A DNA stretch of 64,000 nt. It comes from CAVZAB01 sp963773155 (GTDB lineage Bacteria > Pseudomonadota > Alphaproteobacteria > Rhizobiales > Beijerinckiaceae). The stretch lies in assembly GCA_963773155.1 (NCBI GenBank), contig CAVZAB010000010.1:62001-126000 (forward strand). Direction: 5' to 3'. Shown here piece by piece: positions 27,032-36,697 of the stretch. Under the pieces are notes generated by a model, which had not been told where the DNA came from, did not search any database, and was given only the letters and a program-made list of their open reading frames with translations. The translations under genes and the position numbers were made by a program. Position 1 is the stretch's first letter, and each line of letters opens with the position of its first letter.

Positions 27032-29518
27032 CTAATCGAGCCGCACCGCTCGCAGTCGCAAGGCGTTGGCGATGACGCTGAAGGAGGAAAGTGCCATCGC
27101 CGCAGCGGCGATAATGGGTGACAAAAGCAGCCCGAAAGTCGGATAGAGAGCGCCAGCCGCTATCGGCACGCCAGCCACGTTATAGATAAAGGCGAAAGCC
27201 AGGTTTTGTCGGATATTGCTCATTGTCGCGCGCGAGAGCCTCCTCGCCCGCACGAGGCCCCGAAGATCGCCCTTCAAAAGGGTGACGCCTGCACTCTCAA
27301 TGGCAACATCTGTACCCGTGCCCATGGCGACGCCAATATCGGCAGCCGCGAGGGCCGGCGCATCGTTGACCCCGTCGCCGGCCATGGCAACCACACGCCC
27401 TTCTTGGCGAAGGCGCTCAACAATCTTGCTCTTATTTTCCGGCAGCACATCCGCCTCGACCTCCGTAATGCCGAGGTTCCGGGCGACTGCTGCAGCTGTC
27501 GTCCGGTTGTCACCGGTCAGCATGACCACGCGAACGCCCTCCGAACGCAGCGCGTCAACCGCGTCTTTTGTCGTTGGTTTGATCGGATCGGCGATCCCGA
27601 GTAAACCCGCAGCGTGTCCATCGATAGCCACGTACACAACGGTTGCGCCATCCCGCCGCAAGGCCTCCGCTTGAGCGTTGAACGCCCCAGCTTGAACCGC
27701 GATTTCGTCGACGAAGCGACGATTGCCTATAGCTAGCGCTTTTCCGTCGACTGTTCCCGTCACGCCTTTGCCAACTGGGGAGTCGAATTCCCGCGCGATG
27801 GAAAGTTTGAGCTTGCGGGACCTAGCCTCCAACACGATCGCAGCAGCTAGCGGATGCTCGCTGCCGCGCTCCAAACTCGCGGCAAGGCGCAGCAGTTCAT
27901 CCTCACTGGCGCCGGGTTGCGCGACGACCGCCGTCACGCGCGGCTTTCCCTCGGTTAGGGTGCCAGTCTTGTCGACGACGAGTGTGTCGATCTTCTCGAA
28001 GCGCTCCAATGCCTCGGCATTCTTGATCAGCACGCCCGATTGCGCGCCACGTCCGACCCCAACCATAATGGACATCGGCGTCGCCAGACCGAGCGCGCAG
28101 GGGCAAGCAATAATGAGGACGGAAACAGCGGCGACAAGACCATAGGAAAATCGAGGTTCCGGCCCAAATATCGACCATGCCACAAATGCGAGCACCGCGA
28201 CGGCAATGACTAGCGGCACAAACCAACTGGAAACCTGATCTGCTAAACGCTAAATCGGGGCGCGACTGCGTTGGGCATTGGCGACCATTTGAACGATCTG
28301 CGACAGCATGGTATCCCGGCCGACCTTTTCCGCACGCATTACGAAGCCGCCGGTCTGGTTCATCGTGCCGCCGATAAGTTTTGACCCCACCGATTTGGTC
28401 ACGGGCATGGACTCGCCCGTCACCATGGACTCGTCGACCGCGCTACGGCCCTCGACAAGTTCGCCATCGACCGGCGCTTTTTCGCCGGGCCTTACGCGCA
28501 AAAGATCGCCCACGGCGACAAGCTCGAGCGGCACGTCCTGCTCCGAACCGTCTGCTGCGAGTCGGCGCGCGGTCTTCGGCGCAAGATCGAGGAGCGCCCG
28601 GATCGCGCCCCCGGTCTGTTCACGTGCCCGCAATTCGAGCACCTGACCCAACAGGACAAGCACGGTGATGACAGCCGCGGCCTCGAAATAGATCGCGACC
28701 GACCCGTCAGAATTGCGAAAGGCCGCCGGAAAAAGCTGTGGCGCGACAGTCGCGACGAAGCTATAGACCCACGCAACGCCGGTACCCATGGCGATCAGCG
28801 TGAACATGTTGAGTTTGCGTGTTACAAGCGACTGCCAGCCGCGTTGGAAGAACGGCCGACCCGCCCAGAGCACCACCGGCGTCGCTAGTACGAGCTGAGC
28901 CCAGTTCGAGATCTGCTGGGGCAGAAGATGATGGAAATCGAATAGATGGCCCCCCATTTCGAGGGCCAATATCGGCAGAGAGAGCCCAAGGCCGATCCAG
29001 AACCGCCGGGTCATGTCGGCGAGCTCGGCATTCGGTCCCGCTTCAGCGGAAGGCATCTCAGGCTCAAGGGCCATGCCGCAGATCGGGCAGGAACCTGGCC
29101 CCACCTGACGAATCTGTGGGTGCATCGGACAGGTGAAGATCGTCCCTGCCGGCGTTGGCTTTTGCGCGCTCACAGGACGTGGCGAGAGGTATTTGTCCGG
29201 GTCCGCCTGGAATTTGCCGGCGCAGCCGGCGCCGCAAAAATATTGCGTATGGCCCTTGTACTCGACGCGATGTTTGGCGGCGCGAGCGTCAACCTTCATG
29301 CCGCAGACGGGATCAACCGCCTCGTAGCTCTCGCCTGACGCCAGCGGAACCATGCCACCAGAATCGACTAGATGGTGTATTTGATCCGTATTGTCGTGAC
29401 GATACATGGGATCGGCGTGGCCGTGCTTGCCATGTGCGCCTTGGCTCTCGGGTGAATGGGAGTTGCAGGGTTGGCTCTCAGCTTCTGCCGGCTTGTCAGG
29501 CGACGGACGATCGGCCAT
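27032..29518 (-). pseudogene. copA: Copper-translocating P1B-type ATPase interrupted by one in-frame TAG
   Basis: The start MADRPSPDKPAEAES at 29518 follows GAGGAGG. In order: His-rich N-terminus, YHS-type Cys domain (DPVCGMKVD, YFCGAGCAGKF), heavy-metal-binding domain (FTCPMHPQIRQVGPGSCPICGMAL), membrane helices, TGES, CPC in the ion channel (IIACPCALG), DKTGT, SEHP, TGDN and GDGVNDAP. The only lesion is a TAG at 28250-28252 after QRSRAPI; the frame continues without shift as RLADQVSSWFVPL, where relatives have Gln. So a single CAG to TAG change splits 422 from 405 residues. Without suppression or reinitiation no complete pump is made. It is divergent from the csoR-type gene with operator-like palindromes between them. 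Confidence 0.9.
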
Positions 29519-29545
29519 ACCAGCCTCCTCTAAGATACCTAACCT

Positions 29546-29585
29546 GGGTATACCCACTTGTCTATATATACCTCCCCATGGTATG
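29546..29585. promoter_or_regulatory. Candidate CsoR operators between copA and repressor
   Basis: A perfect 10-bp palindrome GGGTATACCC lies at 29546-29555, and a second inverted repeat ATACC-7 bases-GGTAT lies at 29567-29583, overlapping the leader of the repressor gene. Both resemble the G/C-tract palindromes bound by CsoR-type repressors and sit in the only space between the two divergent genes. Confidence 0.5.
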
Positions 29586-29595
29586 GAGTTCAAGC

Positions 29596-29871
29596 ATGTT
29601 GAGCGAGACCAAATCTGCCTGCTTAAAGCGACTGAGCCGTATCGAAGGACAGGTGCGTGGCGTCGCGCGCATGGTCAACGAAGATCGTTATTGTATCGAT
29701 GTCATAACCCAGGTTTCGGCGATCCGCGCCGCGCTCGCCCGCGTCGAAGACGAGATCATTAAGGATCACGTCGGTCATTGCGTCGAAAATGCGATTACGT
29801 CTGGGAATAGAAACGAGCAAAGACGTAAGGTTGCCGAACTCGTCGATGCCCTCGGTCGGATGGCGCGGTAG
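29596..29871 (+). CDS. csoR: CsoR/RcnR-family metal-sensing repressor
   Basis: A 91-residue helical repressor starting MLSETKSACLKRLSRIEGQVRGVARMV. The Cu(I) ligand pattern of CsoR is present: Cys in DRYCIDVITQ and the His-x3-Cys pair in DHVGHC. GGAG precedes the ATG. It is intact and divergent from copA. In the family, Cu(I) binding releases DNA and derepresses copper export. The same fold also includes RcnR and FrmR; the neighbours favour copper here. Confidence 0.85.
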   Translation: MLSETKSACLKRLSRIEGQVRGVARMVNEDRYCIDVITQVSAIRAALARVEDEIIKDHVGHCVENAITSGNRNEQRRKVAELVDALGRMAR

Positions 29872-30231
29872 TTGATTGGGCGCGCACTGAAGACCGAGAG
29901 AGTCACAACTAGAGTGGATCGAGTCTAACGCTTGGTACCTGCCCGCGACCACTTTCCGGGCTCGCGGAAAATCGCAGGAGGGTGGGAGCGGGCAATCGCA
30001 GGCAGACAGCATCCGCGTGGGCTGAGTGCCATATCAGCACAAGCTGATCCAATGGCTGGAAAGTTCAAACCTTCGCGTCTATCAAGATTGTACTCGCGAA
30101 CGTTGCCGAACGACGCGGCAAAATCGCAAGCCTGCAAGGTCGGCAGCACTGACGCATAAAGGGGAGCGATTTACAATTGACGTGTATGCTGGTGTCCGAA
30201 ACGTCATTTTTCACAGGGTAGGGCCTCCATC
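29872..30231. other. Intergenic stretch without recognised gene
   Basis: About 360 bases between the repressor and the AstE/AspA-like gene. Only short overlapping frames are present; nothing recognised. Confidence 0.4.
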
Positions 30232-31437
30232 ATGCCAAGCAAGCCAGAAGAACGTCTCGATCGCCGCGACTTCATGATCGCATCAATTGCAACAATCGGC
30301 GCATCGGCTGCTCTCGTGGCCAATGCTGGTTCTGCGAACGCCCAGGACTCAGCGACTTCCTCTGTCAGCCCGGCACCGGGCGCGCCATCAGCAACGGTCT
30401 ATACCGGCGATACAATCCAGGGGAAAAAGGTCGTCAGCGCGCTCGACGTCAACGACCTGGAGCCTGGGCAGAAGCATCTTCTGTATTTTCAGGGCGTTCA
30501 GATGCCCACCGGACAGTACTGGTATGTGTCCGTGACGGTCGCCAAGGGGGCAAAGCCGGGCAAGCGCGTCGTTCTGGTCAGCGGTGTGCATGGCGACGAG
30601 ATGAGTTCCGTGCATACGGTCCAGACCGTGATGAACCAGCTCGATCCGGCGGAGATGTCGGGCACGGTGATGGCGGTCACGGACGTGTCCCGCCCGGCCA
30701 TGGAAGGCATGCAGCGCAGATGGCCCAATTCGGGCAGAGGCGTTGATCTGATCGACATGAATCGGGAATGGCCCGGGAACGAGAACGGCGCCACCGCGCC
30801 CAGCCGACACGCCGGGCTCCTGTTCAACCGGCTGCTGCGGCCGAACGCCGACGCCGCGATCGACTTCCATACCGGGACAACCGGATTCGATGTCACCGCA
30901 TTCAATATCGCCGGCATGGATGTGCCCGAGATCAGGGCGATGGCGGAACTCTACCCCGTCGGCCAGATCTTCGACAATCATGTGTATCCCGGTGTCCTGC
31001 ATAATGCGTTTGTCGACGTGGGCATCCCGTCCTTCACGCCGGAGATCGGCGCTGCGCGCGTCCTGAACCTCGAGATGATCTCGCTGTTCGTGGAAGGCAC
31101 AATGAACGTCCTCAAGCATCACGGCATCCTGGCCGGGCCAATGGGGCGCACAGGCAAGGACGTGGGTGTCTTTATCGGCAACAGTGCGCTCCCGATCCTT
31201 GCAACCCAGGGCGGGCTCGTCGAGCATCTGGTCAAGCTCAATGACAAGGTCGAAGCCGGACAGAAGGTGGCCATCCAGCGCAACAGTTTCGGCGAAGTGG
31301 TTGCGGAATATACGAGCAGCGTGGCCGGAGAGGTCACGGGCCAGCGTAGCGACGCGATGTCCGAGCCCGGCAACCCCCTGGCATTCATCCTTTTCCACAA
31401 GGCGACGCCGGACGGCGGTGAGACTTATCCCGAGTGA
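30232..31437 (+). CDS. Exported AstE/AspA-family (succinylglutamate desuccinylase/aspartoacylase) protein
   Basis: A 401-residue zinc-hydrolase-like protein with a Tat-type signal (RRDFMIASIATIGASAALVANAGSANA). The catalytic domain shows GVHGDEMSSVHTV (H..E zinc ligands) and DFHTGTTG (third ligand His), with DMNREWPG as substrate-binding loop. The C-terminal part is a beta-barrel (VEAGQKVAIQRNSFGEVVAEYTS). Family members remove acyl groups from amino acids; periplasmic versions have unknown substrates. The gene has slightly different codon flavour from its neighbours and is followed directly by an IS630 remnant, so it may have been acquired. Confidence 0.85.
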   Translation: MPSKPEERLDRRDFMIASIATIGASAALVANAGSANAQDSATSSVSPAPGAPSATVYTGDTIQGKKVVSALDVNDLEPGQKHLLYFQGVQMPTGQYWYVSVTVAKGAKPGKRVVLVSGVHGDEMSSVHTVQTVMNQLDPAEMSGTVMAVTDVSRPAMEGMQRRWPNSGRGVDLIDMNREWPGNENGATAPSRHAGLLFNRLLRPNADAAIDFHTGTTGFDVTAFNIAGMDVPEIRAMAELYPVGQIFDNHVYPGVLHNAFVDVGIPSFTPEIGAARVLNLEMISLFVEGTMNVLKHHGILAGPMGRTGKDVGVFIGNSALPILATQGGLVEHLVKLNDKVEAGQKVAIQRNSFGEVVAEYTSSVAGEVTGQRSDAMSEPGNPLAFILFHKATPDGGETYPE

Positions 31438-31800
31438 CCCAACATTTGGCGCCCGTGTCTGACGGCGGCGATGATGGTGTCCGGATCTTTGGCCCAATGG
31501 AAAGGCTTTGCCTCGGTATTGGCCTCGGTGACGAAGCGTTGACGGATTCCTCGAGTGATGCCAGTGGCCTTCGCCATCGCCGGCGCCGTCCAAAGGGTGG
31601 TCTGCACAGGCGGGTCGGACAGCGCCGGTTGATGATCGCCGTGCCAAACGGCGGAATGCGGGGGCACGGGTCTTGTCTCGCAGCAGCCCGTCCACGCCGG
31701 CGTGCGTGAACCGCTCCTGCCAGCGCCAGACCGCGGTCTAGGCCAAGCCCGCCTGACGCACGCTCTTGATTCGCATGGGCCCCGCGTCGGAGGCATCCTT
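31425..31800 (-). pseudogene. IS630-family transposase remnant with internal deletion
   Basis: Minus-strand frames encode WRWQERFTHAGVDGLLRDKTR (N-terminal HTH region of IS630 transposases) and DHPLDGA/LWTAPAMAKATGI, then jump to RQRFVTEANTEAKPFHWAKDP and DTIIAAVRHGRQML, which is the normal C-terminus. The DDE catalytic core between these parts is missing and the frame changes at least once. A non-functional leftover. Confidence 0.75.
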
Positions 31801-31829
31801 TTCGGATTCTTCCGTCAGGGATAATCAAA

Positions 31830-32431
31830 CAGTAGCGCAGTTTAGTTTTATTTTTTTGGCACCCATATCTTGCACCATCCTCGGGCAGCCACTTCCACCG
31901 TCTTGCATGAAGTTGGAAGCCCGAGCAGATTGCAGTTAGAGCACCTCTGCGATCCCTTCGGCGTGTCCTGATAAGTCACCGCCGCGTGTGACAGCTTCAC
32001 GCGGCAATGGACGGCGGGCGGCGGGCGCTACGCGTATAAAAGTCGCCGAGCTTGCGCCATATGCGGCACCTTGAAGCACAATACGACGTGACAATTAGGT
32101 AGCGAAGGCGGCCGCGCCTTATCCGCACCCCCGCCTATCGACCGTTGAAGTCCTCACAGAAAATGAAAACCCCGGTCGATGATGCCCCTAAGCACGTTGG
32201 AGATCGCTCGTCGTCTCGCCATTATCCTCCGGTCCGCCCAGGCGGTGCTCCGAAATCGAAACTCCGAGTCATAAACTTAGCCCGTGGAAGCGCCGCAGCC
32301 TCCACCGCGAGCTGCTGTGGCCGGCCGTCGTGATTTTCGGCGAGCCAATGAGGCCTACGATTAATGACCCGGCTTCGGCACGCTCGGAGTTGCGGTTGTT
32401 TCACAATACGTAGTCCAAAGCACCAAGGCGC
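31830..32431. other. Intergenic stretch without recognised gene
   Basis: About 600 bases between the IS630 remnant and the aminotransferase. A 60-codon plus-strand frame at 32145 has no ribosome site. Nothing recognised. Confidence 0.4.
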
Positions 32432-33847
32432 CTACCCAGCGAGGCGCTTCAGTTCCGGCGTCGCCTCATGGAGCGCGCGGGCGTACTGCTCGACCGCCTC
32501 CTCGACCTCAGCCTTGGTGATGCAAAGAGGCGGCGAGAAGGCATTGACCTCGACAAAGGGCAGTGCACGCGTCAGAATACCGTGCTCGAGCGCTTTCTTG
32601 GCTACAATGCGGTGGGCATTGGCCTTGGGGTCGAAGAAACGCTTTGCTGCTTTATCGGCCACAAACTCGACCGCCATGATGAGCCCGACGCCATGAACGC
32701 TGCCGACAAAGGGGTGCCCGCCGACGCGCGCCGTCATGCGCTCGAGGAAATAAGCTCCGAGCTTAGCCGCATTCTCGACCAACCCCTCGCGTTCCATGAT
32801 ATCGATATTGGCAAGCCCGACGGCGCCGCCAACCGGGTGACCGGAATAGGTGAAGCCGTGCATCACCGACCCGAACTCTGCCGAGGCATCTACGAGAACG
32901 CTCCAGATCTTTTCGGAGATGACCGAGGCCGAGACCGGGAAGTAGGCCGAGGTGATTCCCTTGGCGAGCGTCACGATGTCGGGTTTCAGATTGTACAGGC
33001 CGGTCGCGAACCACGCGCCGGTGCGACCGAACCCGGTGATCACCTCGTCGGCAATGAAAAGGATATCGTTCTCATTGAGGACCGCCTGAACCTTCTCGAA
33101 ATAGCCAACTGGTGGAAGGAACACGCCGCCTGTAGCCATGATCGGCTCGGCGATGAAGGCGGCGATAGTATCGGCGCCCTCGCGCCGAATGAGGTCCTTG
33201 ATCTCGCCAACCAGGCGGTCGACAAACTGTTCTTCGCTCTCGCCCCGCTTGCCGAATCGGAAATAGTGCGGACAGGAGACGTGGAAGACGCCGTCGACCG
33301 GCAGATCGAACGCCCTATGATAGGAAGCGATGCCCGTCATACTCCCGGCGGCGTATGTCAGGCCGTGATAGGCGCCGATTCGCGAGATGATCTTCTTCTT
33401 CTGCGGCCGGCCCAGAAGATTATTGTAGTAGCGCACCAGCTTGAAGTTGGTGTCGTTGGCATCCGAACCCGAGGTGCCGAAGAAGACCTTGGAGAGATGC
33501 CCGGCCCCCGCCTTTTCGCGAAAAAGGGTCAAAACGCGGTCGGCAAGGCGGATTATCGGCTCGTTCGACGCTGAACCGAAGAGATGATAGTAACTCAAGT
33601 TGCGGATCGCCTCGGCCGCCGCTTCGGCGATCTCAGGCCGGCCATAGCCGATATTGACGCACCACAAGCCAGCGCAACAATCCAGAAGATCGCGTCCGTT
33701 CTGATCCTTCATCCGGACGCCATGCCCGTCGGACACAATCATTGGACCATTCTTCAGGTGGTCGGCAATCGACGTCAAAGGATGAAAAAGGCTCTGCTTG
33801 TCCATCTCCTCGAGTGAATAGTTTTTGGCTGGAATTGCAGTCATCAT
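32432..33847 (-). CDS. Class III (omega) aminotransferase
   Basis: A 471-residue PLP enzyme. Landmarks: GLWCVNIGYGRPEIAEAA at the N-terminus, FFGTSGSDANDTNFKLVRYYNN (PLP phosphate region), IISRIGAYHGLTYAAGS (Tyr-His stacking PLP), FIADEVITGFGRTGAWF (Asp to pyridine nitrogen) and TLAKGITSAYFPVSA (catalytic Lys). The best match by motif is the group of omega-amino acid/putrescine/beta-alanine:pyruvate transaminases. Single gene, so the amino donor is undetermined. Start at the MM pair. Confidence 0.9.
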   Translation of the reverse strand: MMTAIPAKNYSLEEMDKQSLFHPLTSIADHLKNGPMIVSDGHGVRMKDQNGRDLLDCCAGLWCVNIGYGRPEIAEAAAEAIRNLSYYHLFGSASNEPIIRLADRVLTLFREKAGAGHLSKVFFGTSGSDANDTNFKLVRYYNNLLGRPQKKKIISRIGAYHGLTYAAGSMTGIASYHRAFDLPVDGVFHVSCPHYFRFGKRGESEEQFVDRLVGEIKDLIRREGADTIAAFIAEPIMATGGVFLPPVGYFEKVQAVLNENDILFIADEVITGFGRTGAWFATGLYNLKPDIVTLAKGITSAYFPVSASVISEKIWSVLVDASAEFGSVMHGFTYSGHPVGGAVGLANIDIMEREGLVENAAKLGAYFLERMTARVGGHPFVGSVHGVGLIMAVEFVADKAAKRFFDPKANAHRIVAKKALEHGILTRALPFVEVNAFSPPLCITKAEVEEAVEQYARALHEATPELKRLAG

Positions 33848-34054
33848 TACCCCTCATGCCCGTCTGTATCGCGTGATATTCGCCCTCCCGAAACCCCTGG
33901 TTCGGTCATGTGACGATAAGCATGGCTCGCTGGTGCTCCGCAAGCCCGATTAGGAATGGTGCGTTGCAGCACCTACGTAATCCTGCCGGTCACCCGGGGC
34001 CGTTGAAATGGATCGCTCCGAGGTTGTACTGAGCTTGTGCGTTGCCTTCGTCGG

Positions 34055-34171
34055 CTAGTCGCCAAGCTTGATGGCTTCGGCCGCATCTTCTGATGGCTTT
34101 GCTGCAACCGGAATGGCGAAGTTCACAAGCGAAACGATCGCGGTAATGCCGAACTTGACGTAGCTTCTCAC
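34055..34171 (-). CDS. Small exported peptide
   Basis: A 38-residue frame from a GTG with AGGAG seven bases upstream: MRSYVKFGITAIVSLVNFAIPVAAKPSEDAAEAIKLGD. It has a basic start, one hydrophobic stretch ending in AIPVAA, which would be a typical signal-peptidase site, and a short acidic tail. No family is known to me. Confidence 0.4.
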   Translation of the reverse strand: MRSYVKFGITAIVSLVNFAIPVAAKPSEDAAEAIKLGD

Positions 34172-34808
34172 GATACAGTCTCCTGCTGCCATATCAGATA
34201 CAAACGAGCTACAGGCGTCAAGGTCGAAGGCCGCCTATGGAAGGACCGGCATGTGGTGATTGGCGTGGACCTGTTTGGGCAGGTTCGTCGAGAGTTTTTC
34301 GAGCAGCGCCCCTCGATGAAGTCGATATCCCGGGACTTACGGTTGCCGCGCTGGCCCTAAGCCTAAATAGGTAACGCAGATGAGACCCATTTTTCCTAAT
34401 TAGGGGGGGATCGCCTTCCAAGAAATGAATTCGCGCGAGGGCGTCATTGCCCTGCCCTCCACCAGCACGTTCAGCTTCCTCGGTCCGCCGTTCAGCAGCT
34501 TCCGCCCGCTTGACAGCTTCAGGCGTTCTCACAATGAGTTTTTCTAAAAGCTCAGCACGCTTCTCGTCATGTGCGCAACCTACTTCAGCCGTCTCTATGA
34601 TCACTGCATTGGACGGTTGGCCACAGCCACGATCGAGGAGTGCCACTGCGGCGGTAACACGTGCGCTTGGCGGGTTGCCAACATCCTTATGGCCTCGATC
34701 AGCGGAGCCAAAGCCGACCTGGTTCAGACGGAAATGGGATAATCATTTGCGTGCTCGCCGGCCCGGTGAATTGGCACCTGAAGCCCGGGAGATGTAAACC
34801 GCGCCAGA
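34172..34808. other. Intergenic region with a dispersed degenerate repeat
   Basis: About 640 bases. A minus-strand frame (34218-34646) contains an Ala/Glu coiled-coil-like segment and then HFLEGDPPLIRKNGSHL. The DNA at about 34383-34455 is roughly 70-75% alike to 37881-37950 (ACCCATTT, TTAGG, GGATCGCC, GGGCAAT in order), so both sites may be decayed ends of the same ancestral gene or element. Confidence 0.4.
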
Positions 34809-35084
34809 TCAATGCCCGTTGAATTGAAGGAACTCTATCTCACTGAAATCGTGAACTTGTCTTGTCTGCTTGCGACGGAGCACCTTTACGCGTACGGTGG
34901 GCAGCCCAGCAGATGTGCAGTCCGGATGAACCGCACCCCAATGATAATTTTTTTGTTGATTAGCACCGACAGCAACAGCACGACTTACGTCATCGGTGTT
35001 TGCGATGCTTGGAATGTTTGCGGTTCCGAACGTTAAAATTGCAACAATCGGGACTGAGTTTTTCTTAGCAACACTCGTGAGCAT
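34809..35084 (-). CDS. Small secreted hypothetical protein
   Basis: A 91-residue protein whose ATG follows GGGGGAGG. The N-terminus MLTSVAKKNSVPIVAILTFGTANIPSIA is signal-peptide-like, followed by a short basic domain with HWGAVHPDCTSAGLPTVRVKV and a charged C-terminus. The pattern HPDC....PTVRV recalls small periplasmic beta-domain proteins, but I cannot name a family. Confidence 0.55.
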   Translation of the reverse strand: MLTSVAKKNSVPIVAILTFGTANIPSIANTDDVSRAVAVGANQQKNYHWGAVHPDCTSAGLPTVRVKVLRRKQTRQVHDFSEIEFLQFNGH

Positions 35085-35468
35085 CTTTCCTCCCCCTTCT
35101 ACCAAATTAGAATACCAGATCTTCCATAGTTGCGTTTGATATGTCGCAAAACACACTGGGAGCGGTACGGGCACTTCGCAAATTTCCTAAGTTCCACCTA
35201 CTTAAGGGCGGTTATATACCATCGTCGTCTTCATGAGTCCTCAAGCGCAGTTGGGACAAGTGCAAGTGCAGGCGGGCCGCGACACCGTTACCGTCCCCGG
35301 GTCCAATCCCGGGAGCAGGCTGCCACAGGCTCCCCGCCGATACGCCCATTTTTGTCGAATTGTGGCAGAAAAGGAACGCTTTCGTCCAATCGGCAACTTA
35401 GGCTCGACTAGTAAGCAAAAATTAGGACCCTCCGACAGCATACTTCAGTTTGGCTGGGAAATGGATCG
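35085..35468. other. Intergenic stretch without recognised gene
   Basis: About 380 bases between a small minus-strand gene and the divergent outer-membrane barrel gene; promoters for both must lie here. A tRNA-T-arm-like palindrome at 35297-35318 does not belong to a tRNA. Confidence 0.4.
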
Positions 35469-36278
35469 ATGCACTATCCGCGCCTTGTGACCGCTGCCAT
35501 TGTTTTACCGATGATTTCCTTTGGCGCGCTCGCGGGCGACTATGCATCCTCGGGTCCGTCTCTCAGTCCAATATTCGCTTGGACAGGCCTTTACCTCGGC
35601 GTGAACGTCGGGTCGGATTTTGTGCGGCAAGGCAATCCCTTGGCGATTAGCGGCAGCTTTTTCGATCCAATGACGTTCCCCTCTGCCGACATACCAACGT
35701 TCTCGCGAGCCTCGCGACAAGACCGTACAGGATTTATTGGAGGTGGACAGATCGGTTACAATTGGCAAATCGGCAGCCTCGTTCTCGGAATGGAAGCAGA
35801 CTTCAACTATATAGGCGGTCCCGATTACCCCGGTACTGCGACGCCGTTCCCTGTCCCCTTAGGGCCAACCACTACGTTCGTAACGAGTGGCGAAAATGGC
35901 AGACACTTTGTAGGCACGTTACGTCCGCGTATCGGCTACTCGTTTGACCAACTCTTGATCTACGCCACCGGCGGCCTCTCGTACGGCGATTTTGGTTCGG
36001 GTATTTCCCGTGTCGGCTCGACAGATGCGCTTGGCAATGCCACCAGCAACTTCACTGCGAATTCGTCTGATAGCGCATCGGTTGGATACGCGATCGGGGC
36101 CGGCGCTGAATATGCCCTAACATCGAGCTGGGCAGTGAAGATCGAATATCTCTATGTTGATCTCGGTCGCACCAATCGCTTGCTACTCGATCCGAATGTC
36201 CCGCCAGGACTTGCCTTCACCGCACGAACCGCAAATCGTGCAGATATCGCCCGCGTCGGCGTCAACTACAAGTTCTAG
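35469..36278 (+). CDS. Outer-membrane beta-barrel protein (Omp25-like)
   Basis: A 269-residue barrel. Signal peptide MHYPRLVTAAIVLPMISFGALA is followed by FAWTGLYLGVNVG, FIGGGQIGYNWQIGSLVLGMEADF, LRPRIGYSFDQLLIYATGGLSYG, VGYAIGAGAEYALTSSWAVKIEYLYVDLG and a final strand ADIARVGVNYKF with the C-terminal Phe required for outer-membrane assembly. This is the typical alphaproteobacterial surface/immunogenic protein family. No partner gene. Confidence 0.9.
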   Translation: MHYPRLVTAAIVLPMISFGALAGDYASSGPSLSPIFAWTGLYLGVNVGSDFVRQGNPLAISGSFFDPMTFPSADIPTFSRASRQDRTGFIGGGQIGYNWQIGSLVLGMEADFNYIGGPDYPGTATPFPVPLGPTTTFVTSGENGRHFVGTLRPRIGYSFDQLLIYATGGLSYGDFGSGISRVGSTDALGNATSNFTANSSDSASVGYAIGAGAEYALTSSWAVKIEYLYVDLGRTNRLLLDPNVPPGLAFTARTANRADIARVGVNYKF

Positions 36279-36697
36279 TCAATTTTCCAGCATCGGCTGC
36301 GAAAGCCTTGCAGCTGCGCATGTCAGGTTCTAGCACATCGCTCCGTTCCCATCGACACATAGACGCTGCGGCTAACTAAGAATAGCTAACGGTCGGCCGA
36401 TCGCGGATCGGCGATCGGCCCTTAGGCTGTCGCTATCCGGGGACTAAGCGAAGGGCGTTCATCGAACGCGGGGCGGCGTCGTTTCTGAGCCCATGAAAAA
36501 ACGGGAGGAATGGAACTCCTGCCCTGCAAAAAAAGTTGCCGGCACTGCCCGTATGTTGGCATGCACAGATAGGCGCCACTTCTAAAAAATGGCGCTTGTC
36601 AATCGACCAGATCGGGCGGATCATAATTTCCACTCGCCGGCCACCTCGTCACTGTCGGAATGGCAAACGTCTCGGTAGAGGCGAGAGGGAGGTGCAG
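36279..36697. other. Intergenic region with strong hairpin
   Basis: About 420 bases. A perfect 10-bp inverted repeat GGCCGATCGC/GCGATCGGCC with a 6-base loop lies at 36395-36420, about 115 bases after the barrel gene. It lacks a T-run so it is not a classic terminator. A smaller GGAG/CTCC inverted repeat lies near 36512. No gene seen. Confidence 0.5.

Noticed and set aside
28219..28252. Programmed reinitiation making two copper ATPase halves
   Set aside because: The second half would start at a GTG within a conserved helix and has no ribosome site; a nonsense mutation or read error is simpler.
29155..29595. Long upstream extension of the CsoR-type gene
   Set aside because: The extension is the complement of the copper ATPase gene; the family start is the ATG at 29596.
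34218..34646. 142-codon minus-strand frame with coiled-coil-like segment
   Set aside because: No ribosome site, the C-terminal half is unlike protein, and part of it belongs to a dispersed repeat.
35290..35330. T-arm-like palindrome CCCGGG-TCCAAT-CCCGGG as a tRNA end
   Set aside because: No acceptor, D-arm or anticodon arm lies at the right distance on either strand.
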